This document shows positions 40,365 to 50,359 of a DNA stretch of 64,000 nucleotides, one piece after another; position 1 is the stretch's first letter; every line of letters starts with the position of its first letter. The position numbers and the translations under genes are program-made. This DNA is from Arsenophonus sp031446125 (GTDB lineage Bacteria > Pseudomonadota > Gammaproteobacteria > Enterobacterales > Enterobacteriaceae). Below the pieces are notes generated by a model. It was not told the DNA's origin, searched no databases, and worked only from the letters and a program-made list of their open reading frames with translations. The stretch lies in NCBI GenBank assembly GCA_031446125.1, contig CP132909.1:62001-126000 (forward strand), given 5' to 3'.

Positions 40365-41885
40365 ATGAATTTATTGAAAACATTAGCAGCAATAAGTTCT
40401 ATGACTATGTTTTCTAGAATGTTAGGATTTATTCGTGATGCTATTATTGCACGTTTTTTTGGTGTTGGTGTAGAAACAGACGCTTTTGTAATTGCTTTTA
40501 GATTGCCAAATCTTTTGCGTCGTATTTTTGCAGAGGGGGCATTTTCTCAAGCTTTTGTTCCTATATTAGCAGAATACAAAAATAAAAAATCTGATGATGA
40601 AACTCGTGCTTTTATTGCTAACGTTGCTGGTTTTTTAACATTGGTTTTAGCAATTATTACATTAATTGGGATGTTTAGTACACCTTGGATTATTTATATA
40701 ATTACACCTGGTTTTAGTGAGATAAATAATAAATTTGATTTGACCCTTTGTTTATTAAAAATAACTTTTCCTTATATATTTTTTATTTCTTTAGTATCTT
40801 TAACTGGTGCAGTTTTAAACACTTGGAGTTGTTTTTCTGTGCCTGCTTTTACACCTGTTTTTCTTAACATTAGTATGATTATTTCAGTGTTATTTTTAGC
40901 ACCATACTGCACGCCTCCTATTTTAGCGTTAGGATGGGGAATTTTAATGGGAGGTATATTACAGTTATTTTATCAATTACCTTTTTTACAAAAAATCGGT
41001 ATGTTGGTATTACCCCGTATTTCTTTTACAAATAAAGATATGTGGCGTGTGATTAAGTTAATGGGGCCATTGGTTATTTCTGGTTCAATAAGTCAAATTT
41101 CTTTAATTATGAATACTATGTTTGCTTCTTTTTTGCGTGCAGGATCTGTCTCATGGATTTATTATGCTGAACGATTGATGGAACTTCCTAATGGTGTATT
41201 GGGTGTTGGATTAGGTACTATTTTGTTACCGTCTTTAGCAAAAAGTGTTTCAATTGGTGATGATAAAGAATATCAACGTTTAATAAACTTAGGTTTAAAA
41301 TTGTGTTTTTTGTTAGCATTACCTTTTTCTATAGTACTTGCTATATTAGCTCGTCCGTTGACGGTTTCACTTTTTCAGTATGGTAATTTTACTTCTTATG
41401 ATTCAATAATGACACAATATGCATTAATTGCTTATTGCAGTGGATTGATGGGGGTTATTGTAGTTAAGGTTTTAGCACCTGGATTTTATTCCAGAAAAGA
41501 TATAAAAACTCCTTTAAAAATTGCAATCATAACTTTGATTTTAACACAATTGATGAATTTTATTTTTGTTGATTTTTTAAAACATGTCGGATTGGCATTA
41601 TCACTTGCTTTATCTTCATGTTTTCATGCGTTGATGCTTTATTTAGAATTACGTCGTAAAAAACTATTTTCCCCTTTAGCTGGATGGGGAAAATTTTTGT
41701 TGAAATTAATTATAGCTTTAATTGTTATGATATTTGTTTTATTGCTTGTATTAAATTTTATGCCAATTTGGGAGCAAGGCAATATGATGGTTCGTATTAT
41801 TCGTTTATTGTCGGTGATTTTTATTACTGCTATAAGTTATTTTTCTGCTTTATTTATTTTAGGTTTTCGGTTACGAGATTTTTAG
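40365..41885 (+). CDS. murJ: lipid II flippase MurJ
   Basis: Also called MviN. Inner-membrane MOP-family transporter that flips lipid II for peptidoglycan synthesis. The 506 residues compare with 511 in E. coli, with about 14 hydrophobic segments. The start MNLLKTLAAISSMTMFSRMLGFIRDAIIARFFG contains the conserved Arg residues of TM1, and GAGAFSQAFVP-type sequence appears as EGAFSQAFVPILAEYK. The YAERLMELPNGVLGVGLGTILLPSL segment is a family hallmark. In E. coli the serX tRNA is also a near neighbour. Confidence 0.96.
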   Translation: MNLLKTLAAISSMTMFSRMLGFIRDAIIARFFGVGVETDAFVIAFRLPNLLRRIFAEGAFSQAFVPILAEYKNKKSDDETRAFIANVAGFLTLVLAIITLIGMFSTPWIIYIITPGFSEINNKFDLTLCLLKITFPYIFFISLVSLTGAVLNTWSCFSVPAFTPVFLNISMIISVLFLAPYCTPPILALGWGILMGGILQLFYQLPFLQKIGMLVLPRISFTNKDMWRVIKLMGPLVISGSISQISLIMNTMFASFLRAGSVSWIYYAERLMELPNGVLGVGLGTILLPSLAKSVSIGDDKEYQRLINLGLKLCFLLALPFSIVLAILARPLTVSLFQYGNFTSYDSIMTQYALIAYCSGLMGVIVVKVLAPGFYSRKDIKTPLKIAIITLILTQLMNFIFVDFLKHVGLALSLALSSCFHALMLYLELRRKKLFSPLAGWGKFLLKLIIALIVMIFVLLLVLNFMPIWEQGNMMVRIIRLLSVIFITAISYFSALFILGFRLRDF

Positions 41886-42009
41886 CAAAAAATACTTTAG
41901 TGGAAATTTAAGAAATTTTTTATTTAAGTAAAATATTATAGGATATGTATTGCAAATAATTTTTTATATTTTTGATATATATTAATAAACTGCTAAAAAT
42001 ATTTTTTTG

Positions 42010-42084
42010 TGCGTCTGAGTGGATTTGAACCACTGACATCCATCATGTCAAGATGGTACTCTAACCAAACTGAGCTACAGACGC
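42010..42084 (-). tRNA. tRNA-Val (GAC)
   Basis: Counterpart of E. coli valV/valW, which also lie near the riboflavin synthase gene. The anticodon loop TTGACAT gives GAC. The acceptor is GCGTCTG/CAGACGC. CCA has decayed to CAA. A TATAAT about 30 bp upstream on the minus strand, with a weak -35, could be its promoter. Confidence 0.94.
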
Positions 42085-42391
42085 AATAAAATAATATTTT
42101 TAATAATGAAAATTATACATTAGTATAATAAATGTTAAATTTAATTTTATCAAATCTGTTTTTATTTTAATATTTAAATGATTTGTTAATTTAAAAAATA
42201 AAAAAGTATTTTTAATCAGATATAATACACTTAATTTATTTATTATTTAAGATTATTTATTATTTTTGCATAAGATTGTTTCTTATTTATAAGTATGATA
42301 AAACATTTGTATTGTGTTGTGTTTTGAAATATGATTTTTTAATTTTTAAGAATTATGGTTAATCTTTTATTGAATTTAGGAATAAAAGTGT
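42085..42391. other. spacer between tRNA-Val and riboflavin synthase
   Basis: Divergent spacer of about 300 bp. No riboswitch-like G/C-rich structure (no FMN element) is visible. Confidence 0.6.
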
Positions 42392-43006
42392 ATGTTTACA
42401 GGTATAGTAAAAGGAAAGGGAACATTAGTTGCCATAAAAAAAAAGGTTAATTTTAGAATTTATACTGTAAAGTTTCCAAAAGAATTACTTACTGGTTTGG
42501 AAATAGGCTCTTCTGTTGCTAACAATGGGTGTTGTTTATCTGTTACTCGAATTTTTGAAGATAAAGTTACGTTTGATTTGATGAAAGAAACCTTAAATGT
42601 CACAAATTTAGGAAAATTAAAAATAGGAGATAAAATTAATTTAGAAAGATCAGCAAAATATGGAGATGAAATTGGTGGACATATTATGTCTGGACATATA
42701 ATTTGTACGATAGATATTAATAAGATTTTGAAATCAGATAATAATGTAACAATTTGGTTTCATGTCCAACATCCATTTTTGATGAAATATATTTTTTATA
42801 AAGGTTTCATTGGAATTGATGGTATGAGTTTAACAATAGGCGATATAGTAAATCATTGTTTTTGTGTACATCTTATCCCTGAAACAATTTCTCGTACTAA
42901 TATTGTAGATAAAACTTTAGGTGATAAAGTTAATATTGAAATTGATACACATATTCAAGTGGTTGTTGATACTGTTGAACGTATGATGTCAAAAAATATA
43001 TCTTAA
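42392..43006 (+). CDS. ribC: riboflavin synthase, alpha subunit
   Basis: Last step of vitamin B2 synthesis: two lumazines to riboflavin (named ribC or ribE). The 204 residues compare with 213 in E. coli. Two tandem lumazine-binding barrels are seen: N-terminal MFTGIVKGKG with VANNGCCLSVT, and C-terminal with GGHIMSGHI and GIDGMSLTIGDI. The C-terminal helix for trimerisation follows. A likely host-provisioning function if the bearer feeds on blood, but this is inference. Confidence 0.94.
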   Translation: MFTGIVKGKGTLVAIKKKVNFRIYTVKFPKELLTGLEIGSSVANNGCCLSVTRIFEDKVTFDLMKETLNVTNLGKLKIGDKINLERSAKYGDEIGGHIMSGHIICTIDINKILKSDNNVTIWFHVQHPFLMKYIFYKGFIGIDGMSLTIGDIVNHCFCVHLIPETISRTNIVDKTLGDKVNIEIDTHIQVVVDTVERMMSKNIS

Positions 43007-43383
43007 AAATAAACAATTTCTTAAAGTAAATCATCAATAATTATAAAAAACTTCAAGAAGAAATTAAAATTAATAATTATTTCATGATTATTTTTTAGAA
43101 AGATATTAGTAATAATTTTCGTACTGATTTGATCAATTACAGTGAAAAAATGTTCTAATTAATATTGAAAAAAAATTATTAAAAGTTTAATTTAATGAGA
43201 AATTTTTAGGAATTAATTCTATATTTTTAACAATATAAAATCAATATTTAAAAATAACCAAGATCTATAATAAAAAAGATATTATTTTTTATTTTAGTTT
43301 TATAAAATTTTTTATATTTTTTTAGAAAAAAGGATTTTTTTTAAATAAAAAAATATTATTGACGATTTTTAAAATGAAATACA
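43007..43383. other. spacer between ribC and argS
   Basis: Convergent genes. AAAAAAGGATTTTTT near 43327 could form a small 6-bp hairpin; no gene is seen. Confidence 0.5.
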
Positions 43384-45111
43384 TTACATTCTTTCTATTG
43401 TTTCGATACCCAATGTATCTAAACCGATTTTTAAAGTTTTTTGTGTTAATAAAACAAGTTTTAATCGGCTGTCTTTTAAAATATCGTTTTTTTCATGTAA
43501 AATAGGACAATTTTCATAAAAGTTAGAGAATACGCAAGCTAAGTTATATAAGTAAGTACACATAATATGTGGTAGCCCTGCATGGGCAACAGATAAAATT
43601 GTTTCTTCAAATTGCAGCAAACGAATAGCTAAAATTTCTTCATATTCATCAGTTAATATTACTGGTCGTATTAGATTTATCAAATTAACATTTATATTTT
43701 TTAAAATAGAACATATTCTTGTATATGCATATTGCAAGTAAGGCGCTGTATTACCTTCGAAAGTTAATATATTATCCCAATCAAAAACATAATTTGTAGT
43801 GCGATTTTTTGATAGATCAGAATATTTAATTGCACCAATAGCAATGGCATTAATAATGGCAGATAATTCATTTTCTGGAATTTTTGATGTTTTTTTTCGT
43901 ATAAGATTTCCCGCTCTTTTGATTGCTTCATCCAGCAAATCTTTTAATTTAATTGTTTTACCAGAACGAGTTTTAAAGGGTTTACCATCTTTAGACAAGA
44001 TCATACCAAACATATGATGTTCTAATTTAATTGATTCGGGAATATATCCTGCTTTGTGGATTATTTGCCATACTTGCATTAAATGTTGATGTTGTCGGGA
44101 ATCTGTATAGTATAATATTCTGTCAGCATGTAATACTTCGTATCGATATTTTGCACAGGCTATATCTGTTGTAGTATATAAGTAACCACCATCTTTTTTT
44201 TGAATAATAACTCCCATAGAATTACCATATTTATTTTTAAATTTATCAAGATAGACAACAATAGCTCCATTGCTTTCAACAGCTAATCCTTTTGTTTTTA
44301 GATCATTAACAATTTCTGGTAACATATCATTGTAAAAACTTTCTCCTATGGTATCTTTTTTAGATAATGTGACATTTAATCGATTGTAGATTTTTTGATT
44401 ATTTTTCATACTAAGATCAACTAAATGATGCCATATTTTACGACAATATTTATTTCCAGATTGTAGTTTGATAACATAATTACGTGCAAGTGAAGCAAAA
44501 TTTTTATTTTTATCATAATATTGTTTAGCTTCGCGATAAAAATTTTCTATTTCAGATAATGATATATTTTTTTTTTCTTTTTTTACTGTTTCAAGATATG
44601 CAATTAACATACCAAATTGTGTGCCCCAATCACCTATATGATTAGCACGTATAACGTTATGGCCTAAAAATTCTAATGTACGAGCAATAGCATCTCCTAG
44701 TATAGTAGAACGTAGATGTCCAATATGCATCTCTTTTGCTATATTTGGAGAAGAATAGTCAATAATTATTGTTTGTGGATTAATAGAAGTGATCCCTAAT
44801 TTAGAATCTTGTAGAGTTAGTGAAATATTTTTTTCTATCCATGACTTATTAAGAAAAATATTAATAAAACCAGGTTCGGCAATTTCTATTTTACTAGCAA
44901 TTTCATTTATTTTTAATAGATTCAAAATTTTTTCGGCTAATTTACGAGGAGGAATACCCATTTTTTTTGCTGCAATCATAATTCCATTAGATTGATAATC
45001 ACCAAATTTTCTTTTTTTTGAAGGACGTACATGAGCGTTACTATTTTTAGGAGCACCTGCAGTAATTAATGTATGAGTAATTTTTTCTGAAAGTAAAGCA
45101 TAAATATTCAC
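43384..45111 (-). CDS. argS: arginyl-tRNA synthetase
   Basis: Class I synthetase charging tRNA-Arg. The 575 residues compare with 577 in E. coli. The HIGH motif is in AKEMHIGHLRSTILGDA, and the KMSK-like element appears as MILSKDGKPFKTRSG. The C-terminal anticodon domain with LPHIMCTYLYNLACVFSNFYENCPI is conserved. The N-terminal Add-1 domain is recognisable. It lies upstream of cmoB on the same strand as in E. coli, but with 0.6 kb of filler between. Confidence 0.97.
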   Translation of the reverse strand: MNIYALLSEKITHTLITAGAPKNSNAHVRPSKKRKFGDYQSNGIMIAAKKMGIPPRKLAEKILNLLKINEIASKIEIAEPGFINIFLNKSWIEKNISLTLQDSKLGITSINPQTIIIDYSSPNIAKEMHIGHLRSTILGDAIARTLEFLGHNVIRANHIGDWGTQFGMLIAYLETVKKEKKNISLSEIENFYREAKQYYDKNKNFASLARNYVIKLQSGNKYCRKIWHHLVDLSMKNNQKIYNRLNVTLSKKDTIGESFYNDMLPEIVNDLKTKGLAVESNGAIVVYLDKFKNKYGNSMGVIIQKKDGGYLYTTTDIACAKYRYEVLHADRILYYTDSRQHQHLMQVWQIIHKAGYIPESIKLEHHMFGMILSKDGKPFKTRSGKTIKLKDLLDEAIKRAGNLIRKKTSKIPENELSAIINAIAIGAIKYSDLSKNRTTNYVFDWDNILTFEGNTAPYLQYAYTRICSILKNINVNLINLIRPVILTDEYEEILAIRLLQFEETILSVAHAGLPHIMCTYLYNLACVFSNFYENCPILHEKNDILKDSRLKLVLLTQKTLKIGLDTLGIETIERM

Positions 45112-45738
45112 TTCATGACCCTAGAATAAAAGTGTTGTATTTGATTTTTAAATGTTAGCATAATATTGATGATTTTATCTAAAATTTATGCAAACGGTTT
45201 TTTTATTTTTAATAAGCTTTGATTTTATTAAAAAAAATAATTATATGTAATTATTATATATTAAAATTGGTAATTTTTAAAAAAATATTAATTTTATTTG
45301 ATTTATGTTGATTTTATGTTTTTTGAATGCTTTGATATAAAATATTTTTTAAATTTAAATATTATTTAATATTTAATTATATCTTTTAATGAACATGGTA
45401 TTATATTAAATATTTTTTTTTGATTACCATATTTTTATATTAATCAAGATTTTATAAAATATAATGCAGAAAAGTGATTTGTTTTTTTAAATTTTGTAGA
45501 AAAATAGTTATTAATTTTTTATATAAGATAATTGTTCTTATATTTTTTATACTTATAGAAAAGATTATCAAAATTATAAAAATTGTGTTTTAATTAAATT
45601 GATTATTACATAACCATATATTTTTTTGATAGATTATATATTTATAATGTACATAATTTTTTTTATTATAGGATGTGTTATTTTGATTACAATAACGTGA
45701 AATTATCTATTGTTTTAATTTAAAAAAGTAATTGTTTT
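45112..45738. other. spacer between argS and cmoB
   Basis: The E. coli genes between argS and cmoB (cutC, yecM) are gone. Nothing else is seen. Confidence 0.6.
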
Positions 45739-46707
45739 TTACATTTTTTTTGCAATCAAAATAGCGCGTATTGGAGCAGGGTATCCTTCGAGTGTTAAAT
45801 TATGATTATGTGGTTTAAGAAAGTCTTCTAGTGATTCATTTTTCATCCAGAGTGTTTTTCTTTGTTCTTGTGTTGTTGTTGGCGTTTGATTTATAATTTT
45901 TATATCGTAAAATCTGCATTTTTTTAACCAAATTTTTAACATTTTTGCTGATGGGATAAAATATACATTACGCATTTTAGCGTAACGTTCAGTAGGTATT
46001 AAACATTGAGTTTCATCGCCTTCAATAACTAGACTTTCTAATATTATTTCGCCATTTGAAACTAGTTGATTATTTATTTTGTATAAATGTTCTAATGGTG
46101 AACGAGAATGATAAATGACACCCATTGAAAATACTGTATCAAATGCATTTAATGCGGGCAGTTGTTCAATAGTTAATGGTAATAAATGTATTTTTTGAAT
46201 GTTACCAAGTAATTTGCGAATGGCTTCAAATTGATATAAAGATCGTTCGATAGGATCAATACCTACTATAAATTTTGCATTTTCACCCAGCATTCTCCAC
46301 ATGTAATATCCATTACCACATCCTATATCAAGTATTAATTTATTTTTTAATGTTGAAATATAAGGGATTATGCGTTGCCATTTTAAATCTGATCGCCATT
46401 CACTATTAATGTTAACACCATATATAGAAAATGGACCTTTACGCCATGGCATTAATTTTTTTAACAATTGAATAATTTTTTCTATATCTTTTGAAGAAAG
46501 ATTTACTGTGCTTTTGGCAATAATGCCTGTTTTTAGATTGATATGAGCTGGTGTGATTTTTGGTAAATTATCTACTATTTTTTTCCAATATTTGGATTGT
46601 TTATTTTGTTTTTTTTCCCATTGTTCAATTTGATATGGTAAAGTTTTAAGCCAAATACTAAGTGGTCCAATAGCTATTTTTTGATAAAAAAAACCAAAGT
46701 TTATCAT
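45739..46707 (-). CDS. cmoB: tRNA U34 carboxymethyltransferase CmoB
   Basis: Transfers the carboxymethyl of carboxy-SAM to ho5U34, giving cmo5U in wobble-reading tRNAs. The 322 residues match E. coli CmoB (323). The SAM-fold motif LILDIGCGNGYYMWRMLGE, the GIDPIERSLYQFEAIRKLLG segment and FDTVFSMGVIYHSRSPLEHL are conserved. Its ATG overlaps the TGA that would end full-length cmoA (ATGA), a translational coupling preserved even though cmoA is frameshifted. Target tRNAs with UNN anticodons in this window are Leu(UAG) and Pro(UGG). Confidence 0.95.
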   Translation of the reverse strand: MINFGFFYQKIAIGPLSIWLKTLPYQIEQWEKKQNKQSKYWKKIVDNLPKITPAHINLKTGIIAKSTVNLSSKDIEKIIQLLKKLMPWRKGPFSIYGVNINSEWRSDLKWQRIIPYISTLKNKLILDIGCGNGYYMWRMLGENAKFIVGIDPIERSLYQFEAIRKLLGNIQKIHLLPLTIEQLPALNAFDTVFSMGVIYHSRSPLEHLYKINNQLVSNGEIILESLVIEGDETQCLIPTERYAKMRNVYFIPSAKMLKIWLKKCRFYDIKIINQTPTTTQEQRKTLWMKNESLEDFLKPHNHNLTLEGYPAPIRAILIAKKM

Positions 46708-47460
46708 CTATTTTTTGATTTAATAGCTAAAAGTGAACCGAAATTAAAATATTGAAAATATAATTCATAATGATTAAAACCGGCTATATTTAATCGTGAT
46801 TTATGTTTTTTTATTGAATCAGTGATCATAATATTATGTAACATTTTTTTTTTTGTAAATTTCTTTTATACTGTATCCATTAGCAAGTTTAAAATCATCA
46901 TGCATATTAAATAATAAATTATGAATTTTTTTATCATTAAAACTAAATTTTTCTGATAATACTAATAATCCGCCAGGATTTAGACCTTTATAAATACGAT
47001 TAATTAATGCTTGACGTTTTATAGGAGTGATGAATTGTAATGTAAAATTTAATATGACCATGGAAGCATTTTTTATTTTTGTATCCAGGATATCTTCTAA
47101 AATTATTTCAACAGGGATTTTTGTTTTGTAGTCATATACATATTTTTTGCAAAGTTTTATCATAGATTTTGAATTGTCAATAGCAATTATTTTATAGTTT
47201 TTTAGATGACTATTACACAGTATTGATAATGTTACCGCTCCTAAAGAGCAACCTAGATCATAAACAAAACTGTTAGGTTTTACAAAACGTTTTGCTAACA
47301 TTCCTGTTATGCTAAGAATATTTGCATATCCAGGAATAGAACGTTTTGTCATATCAGGAAAAATTTTTGCAATTTTTTCATTAAATTCCCATTTACCTAA
47401 GTTTTTAATAGGTGTTGTGAATAAAATATCTTTTTTTTTGTGAGATTTTTTTTTAATCAT
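46704..47460 (-). CDS. cmoA: carboxy-SAM synthase CmoA, frameshifted at an A11 tract
   Basis: Makes carboxy-SAM from prephenate and SAM for CmoB. The frame from 47460 matches E. coli CmoA through LFNMHDDFKLANGYSIKEIYKKK and stops after N-V-T, at 208 codons, because of a run of eleven A in the coding strand (T11 at 46844-46854). The remaining C-terminus is fully readable in another frame: MLHNIMITDSIKKHKS, FNHYELYFQYFNFGSLLAI and a TGA overlapping the cmoB start. Ten A (or thirteen) would restore it; thirteen gives the E. coli spacing. CmoA needs prephenate, which the retained chorismate mutase would supply. Confidence 0.87.
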
Positions 47461-49210
47461 TTTAACATGTATTATAAAATAAAGTAATTTTTAAAAAATA
47501 AGATTTATAATCTCATCCTAATAAATTTAGGATGAGATTACAAATAAGAAACTTTATTTTTTTAAAAAATAAATTTTTAAAAATGTAATTAATTTTGTGA
47601 TATAAAATTTAAACTTATTTTTCATAATTTATTACTTATTTTACGATATACTAATTTTATATTAAAATTTTTTATTTATTTGCATATATTAAGAAGTTAT
47701 ATTTAGTATGAAATAGATATTTTTTAAAATTTTTCATCTATATAGGTTTAAAATATTTTAGTACATACTATTTATTATAGAATAAATTTATCAAATATAA
47801 ACAATATTTTATTTAATAAATTAAATTTTTTTGTTGATCAAATTTTATTAATCAATAAGAATTGGTAATCGTATAATTCTTTTAAAAAATAATTAAGATT
47901 TATTAGATGATAAATTATTAATAAGATAATATTTTTACAAGAAATTCTACACATTTATATCTATTATATTAAAAACACTATTTAATATTAAACAATATTC
48001 TGAATTAATTATTTTTTAAAAGATTAAAACGAATTATTTATTATGAATAATTATTTTTTGATTGTATATAAAAATCAATTTTTTAAAGAAAATAACAAAA
48101 GGAACATTAATTTTTTTTGAATTTTTTTTAGAATGATTTTTATGATATATGTTTAATAAATAATTAAATTTTATATGATTTATTTATCTTTAATTTAAAA
48201 ATTTATTTTTGTTATTTATTAAAATATTTTTATTATATCAACCTAATTATTAAAAATATTTATTTTTTGAATGGTTTCATTACATTACTATATATTTAAT
48301 ATATTTATTTTTTTAATCAGTATATTTAAAATATCTATTGTTTTTATTTTTAATCATTTAAAGAAATATTCTTGATATTGTTTTTTAAATTAATATTTTT
48401 TATTAGATTTTATAAAATTTTTATTTTTTATTAAAATCATATTTTAATATTAAAATTTTATTATTTAATTTTATTGCAAAACATAATTTTTCTAAATTCT
48501 TTTATTAATTATAAATGAATATAGATTATTTTTTAATTATCATAAATATATATTGAAATTTTTATATTTGATATATATTGTTTTATTTAAATATGATTAA
48601 ACTAATAATTAGTTTTGAAATATAAAAAATTATTTTTAAGAAAAAATAAAATCAATTTTTTATATATTTTTTAAGTATTTTATGTTTAATTAACTAATAT
48701 GTGATTGCTATTGATAAATAATCAATTATTGTGATTTTTTAAAAAATCTAGATAATAAGTGATTTGAATTGAATAAAGTTGATAGGTATTTAAAATTAAA
48801 AAATTTTTATATAAAAATGTTTAAAAAATTGATTGTATGAAATAAATATTAAAAATTTATATTGATAATTGAAAATATTATATTAAAAAGTTGATGACAA
48901 TTAATGGATTGATATCATACTATCGATGAATTTATATTATTAATTATATTTTTTTGATAAAAATGTGCTTTAAAGTAAGTAATAAAAATATCATTTTTTT
49001 TCAATAAAAAAATATTTTAAAAAGATATTTTTATGATAATTGTGTATTTAATCTCGATTGAAAAGATTTTATGTTTTTTTAGAAGTGATATAAAATTTTT
49101 ATCATTTTTTTTAAAATAAATAATAATTACAGCATAAGTTTTTGTAAAAAACAACAAAAAATAATTAATTATTTTTTTTGCTAGTTAATTGAGATCCTAT
49201 GGAGGATAAT
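47461..49210. other. 1.7-kb spacer, with a strong hairpin at its left end
   Basis: Divergent spacer between cmoA and the bactofilin gene. Apart from the 14-bp hairpin at 47508-47540 it is A/T filler without supportable frames. Confidence 0.6.
47508..47540. promoter_or_regulatory. 14-bp perfect inverted repeat upstream of cmoA
   Basis: TAATCTCATCCTAA (47508-47521) is followed by a 5-nt loop and its exact reverse complement (47527-47540). The stem is unusually rich in G/C for a spacer here. It lies 47 bp upstream of the cmoA start codon. No T tract follows directly in either direction, so a leader hairpin or protein-binding site is as likely as a terminator. Confidence 0.55.
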
Positions 49211-49843
49211 ATGCGATTAATCAATGTAGCTATTATTACATGGTGCTTTTCTATTATTATGTATTTTAATGGATTTTTTTGGGTTTCTTTTGGTACCGGA
49301 TTCATCTCCAGTTTTCTTATTATCTATTATTTTAGGAGAAATATTTTGTTTAAGAAAAGAGAAATAGAAGATATAAAAAACAAAAAAAAGAAAATTGAAA
49401 CTGAAAATGATAAAAAAACAATCATATGTTCGAAAACTTGTTTTACTGGAGATATTATATCAGATTCAGATATATTTATTGATGGTAAATATGTGGGAAA
49501 CATTTTTTGTAAAGAAAATACTGTGATTGTAACAAAAAATGGTATGGTTACAGGTAGTATTTTAGCAAAAAAAATAATTATTCATGGAAAAATAGATGGT
49601 CGCGTAGAATCTAATGTTATTAAAATCCAGTTAAATGGTATCATAGAAGGTGAAATTTTTAGTGAAAATTTATCAATTGAAGATGGTGGATTTTTTATTG
49701 GAATATCAAAAAAAATTACATTAGATTTAAATAAAAAAATACCTGAATGCAATGATATTAAAGACAATATTAAGTATGAAAAACAAAAAATAAATATCGG
49801 AAATTCTCTTGTTTTAAAAGAGAATAAAGAAAAAAAATATTAA
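49211..49843 (+). CDS. membrane-anchored bactofilin (CcmA-like)
   Basis: Polymer-forming cytoskeletal protein of the bactofilin family (DUF583). ATG 49211 is chosen over 49199 because GGAGG (49201-49205) lies five bases before it, giving 210 residues. Two hydrophobic segments near the N-terminus (about residues 4-20 and 22-42) are followed by a basic Lys-rich linker and then a right-handed beta-helix region (about 75-165) with short repeats such as FIDGKYVGNI, KIIIHGKIDGRV and IQLNGIIEGEI. This layout recalls the membrane-anchored CcmA of Proteus mirabilis, linked to cell shape. It is not part of the E. coli K-12 set, so its survival is informative about ancestry. No operon partner remains. 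Confidence 0.8.
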   Translation: MRLINVAIITWCFSIIMYFNGFFWVSFGTGFISSFLIIYYFRRNILFKKREIEDIKNKKKKIETENDKKTIICSKTCFTGDIISDSDIFIDGKYVGNIFCKENTVIVTKNGMVTGSILAKKIIIHGKIDGRVESNVIKIQLNGIIEGEIFSENLSIEDGGFFIGISKKITLDLNKKIPECNDIKDNIKYEKQKINIGNSLVLKENKEKKY

Positions 49844-50359
49844 ATAATAATTATTAATTATATTAAAAATTTAAAATTTTATCAAAAGTATTATATACAA
49901 ACCTTTTGTTGTTATAGATAAAAAAATAATAACTATTATCTTTTTCTTCGATTATTTCATTAAATTAAAAATTTTAAAATTTCTTTAAAATTGATATTTA
50001 TATTATATTTTTTTTTAAAAAAAATATAGCAAGGTATAATTATGAATAAATATATTAAAAATATGATTTTTTTTAGCAGTTTTATATAAAAATATTTTTT
50101 ATATAATATAATTTTGTAAAATTATTTATGTAATAATTATTTTTTTTAGAAAATTTCAATGGGATTGCATTTTTTTTATCTATTTATCTTTAAAAGATTT
50201 TTTAAAAAAATCTTCAGCATGTATGCTCATCTTAACATTGTTAATCATATAAATTATTTATGATAATTTTTGATTATTTAATATTTTTTTAATATTCTAT
50301 AGGTAGAAAGACTATTTTTTATTTATTGACAAAGCGCAAAAAAAGAGAACCAAAAATCA
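49844..50359. other. spacer between bactofilin gene and sufD
   Basis: sufA, sufB and sufC would precede sufD in E. coli. No ABC-ATPase motif or other Suf sequence is visible. A TTGACA at about 50326 is too close to the sufD start to be judged a promoter with confidence. Confidence 0.6.
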
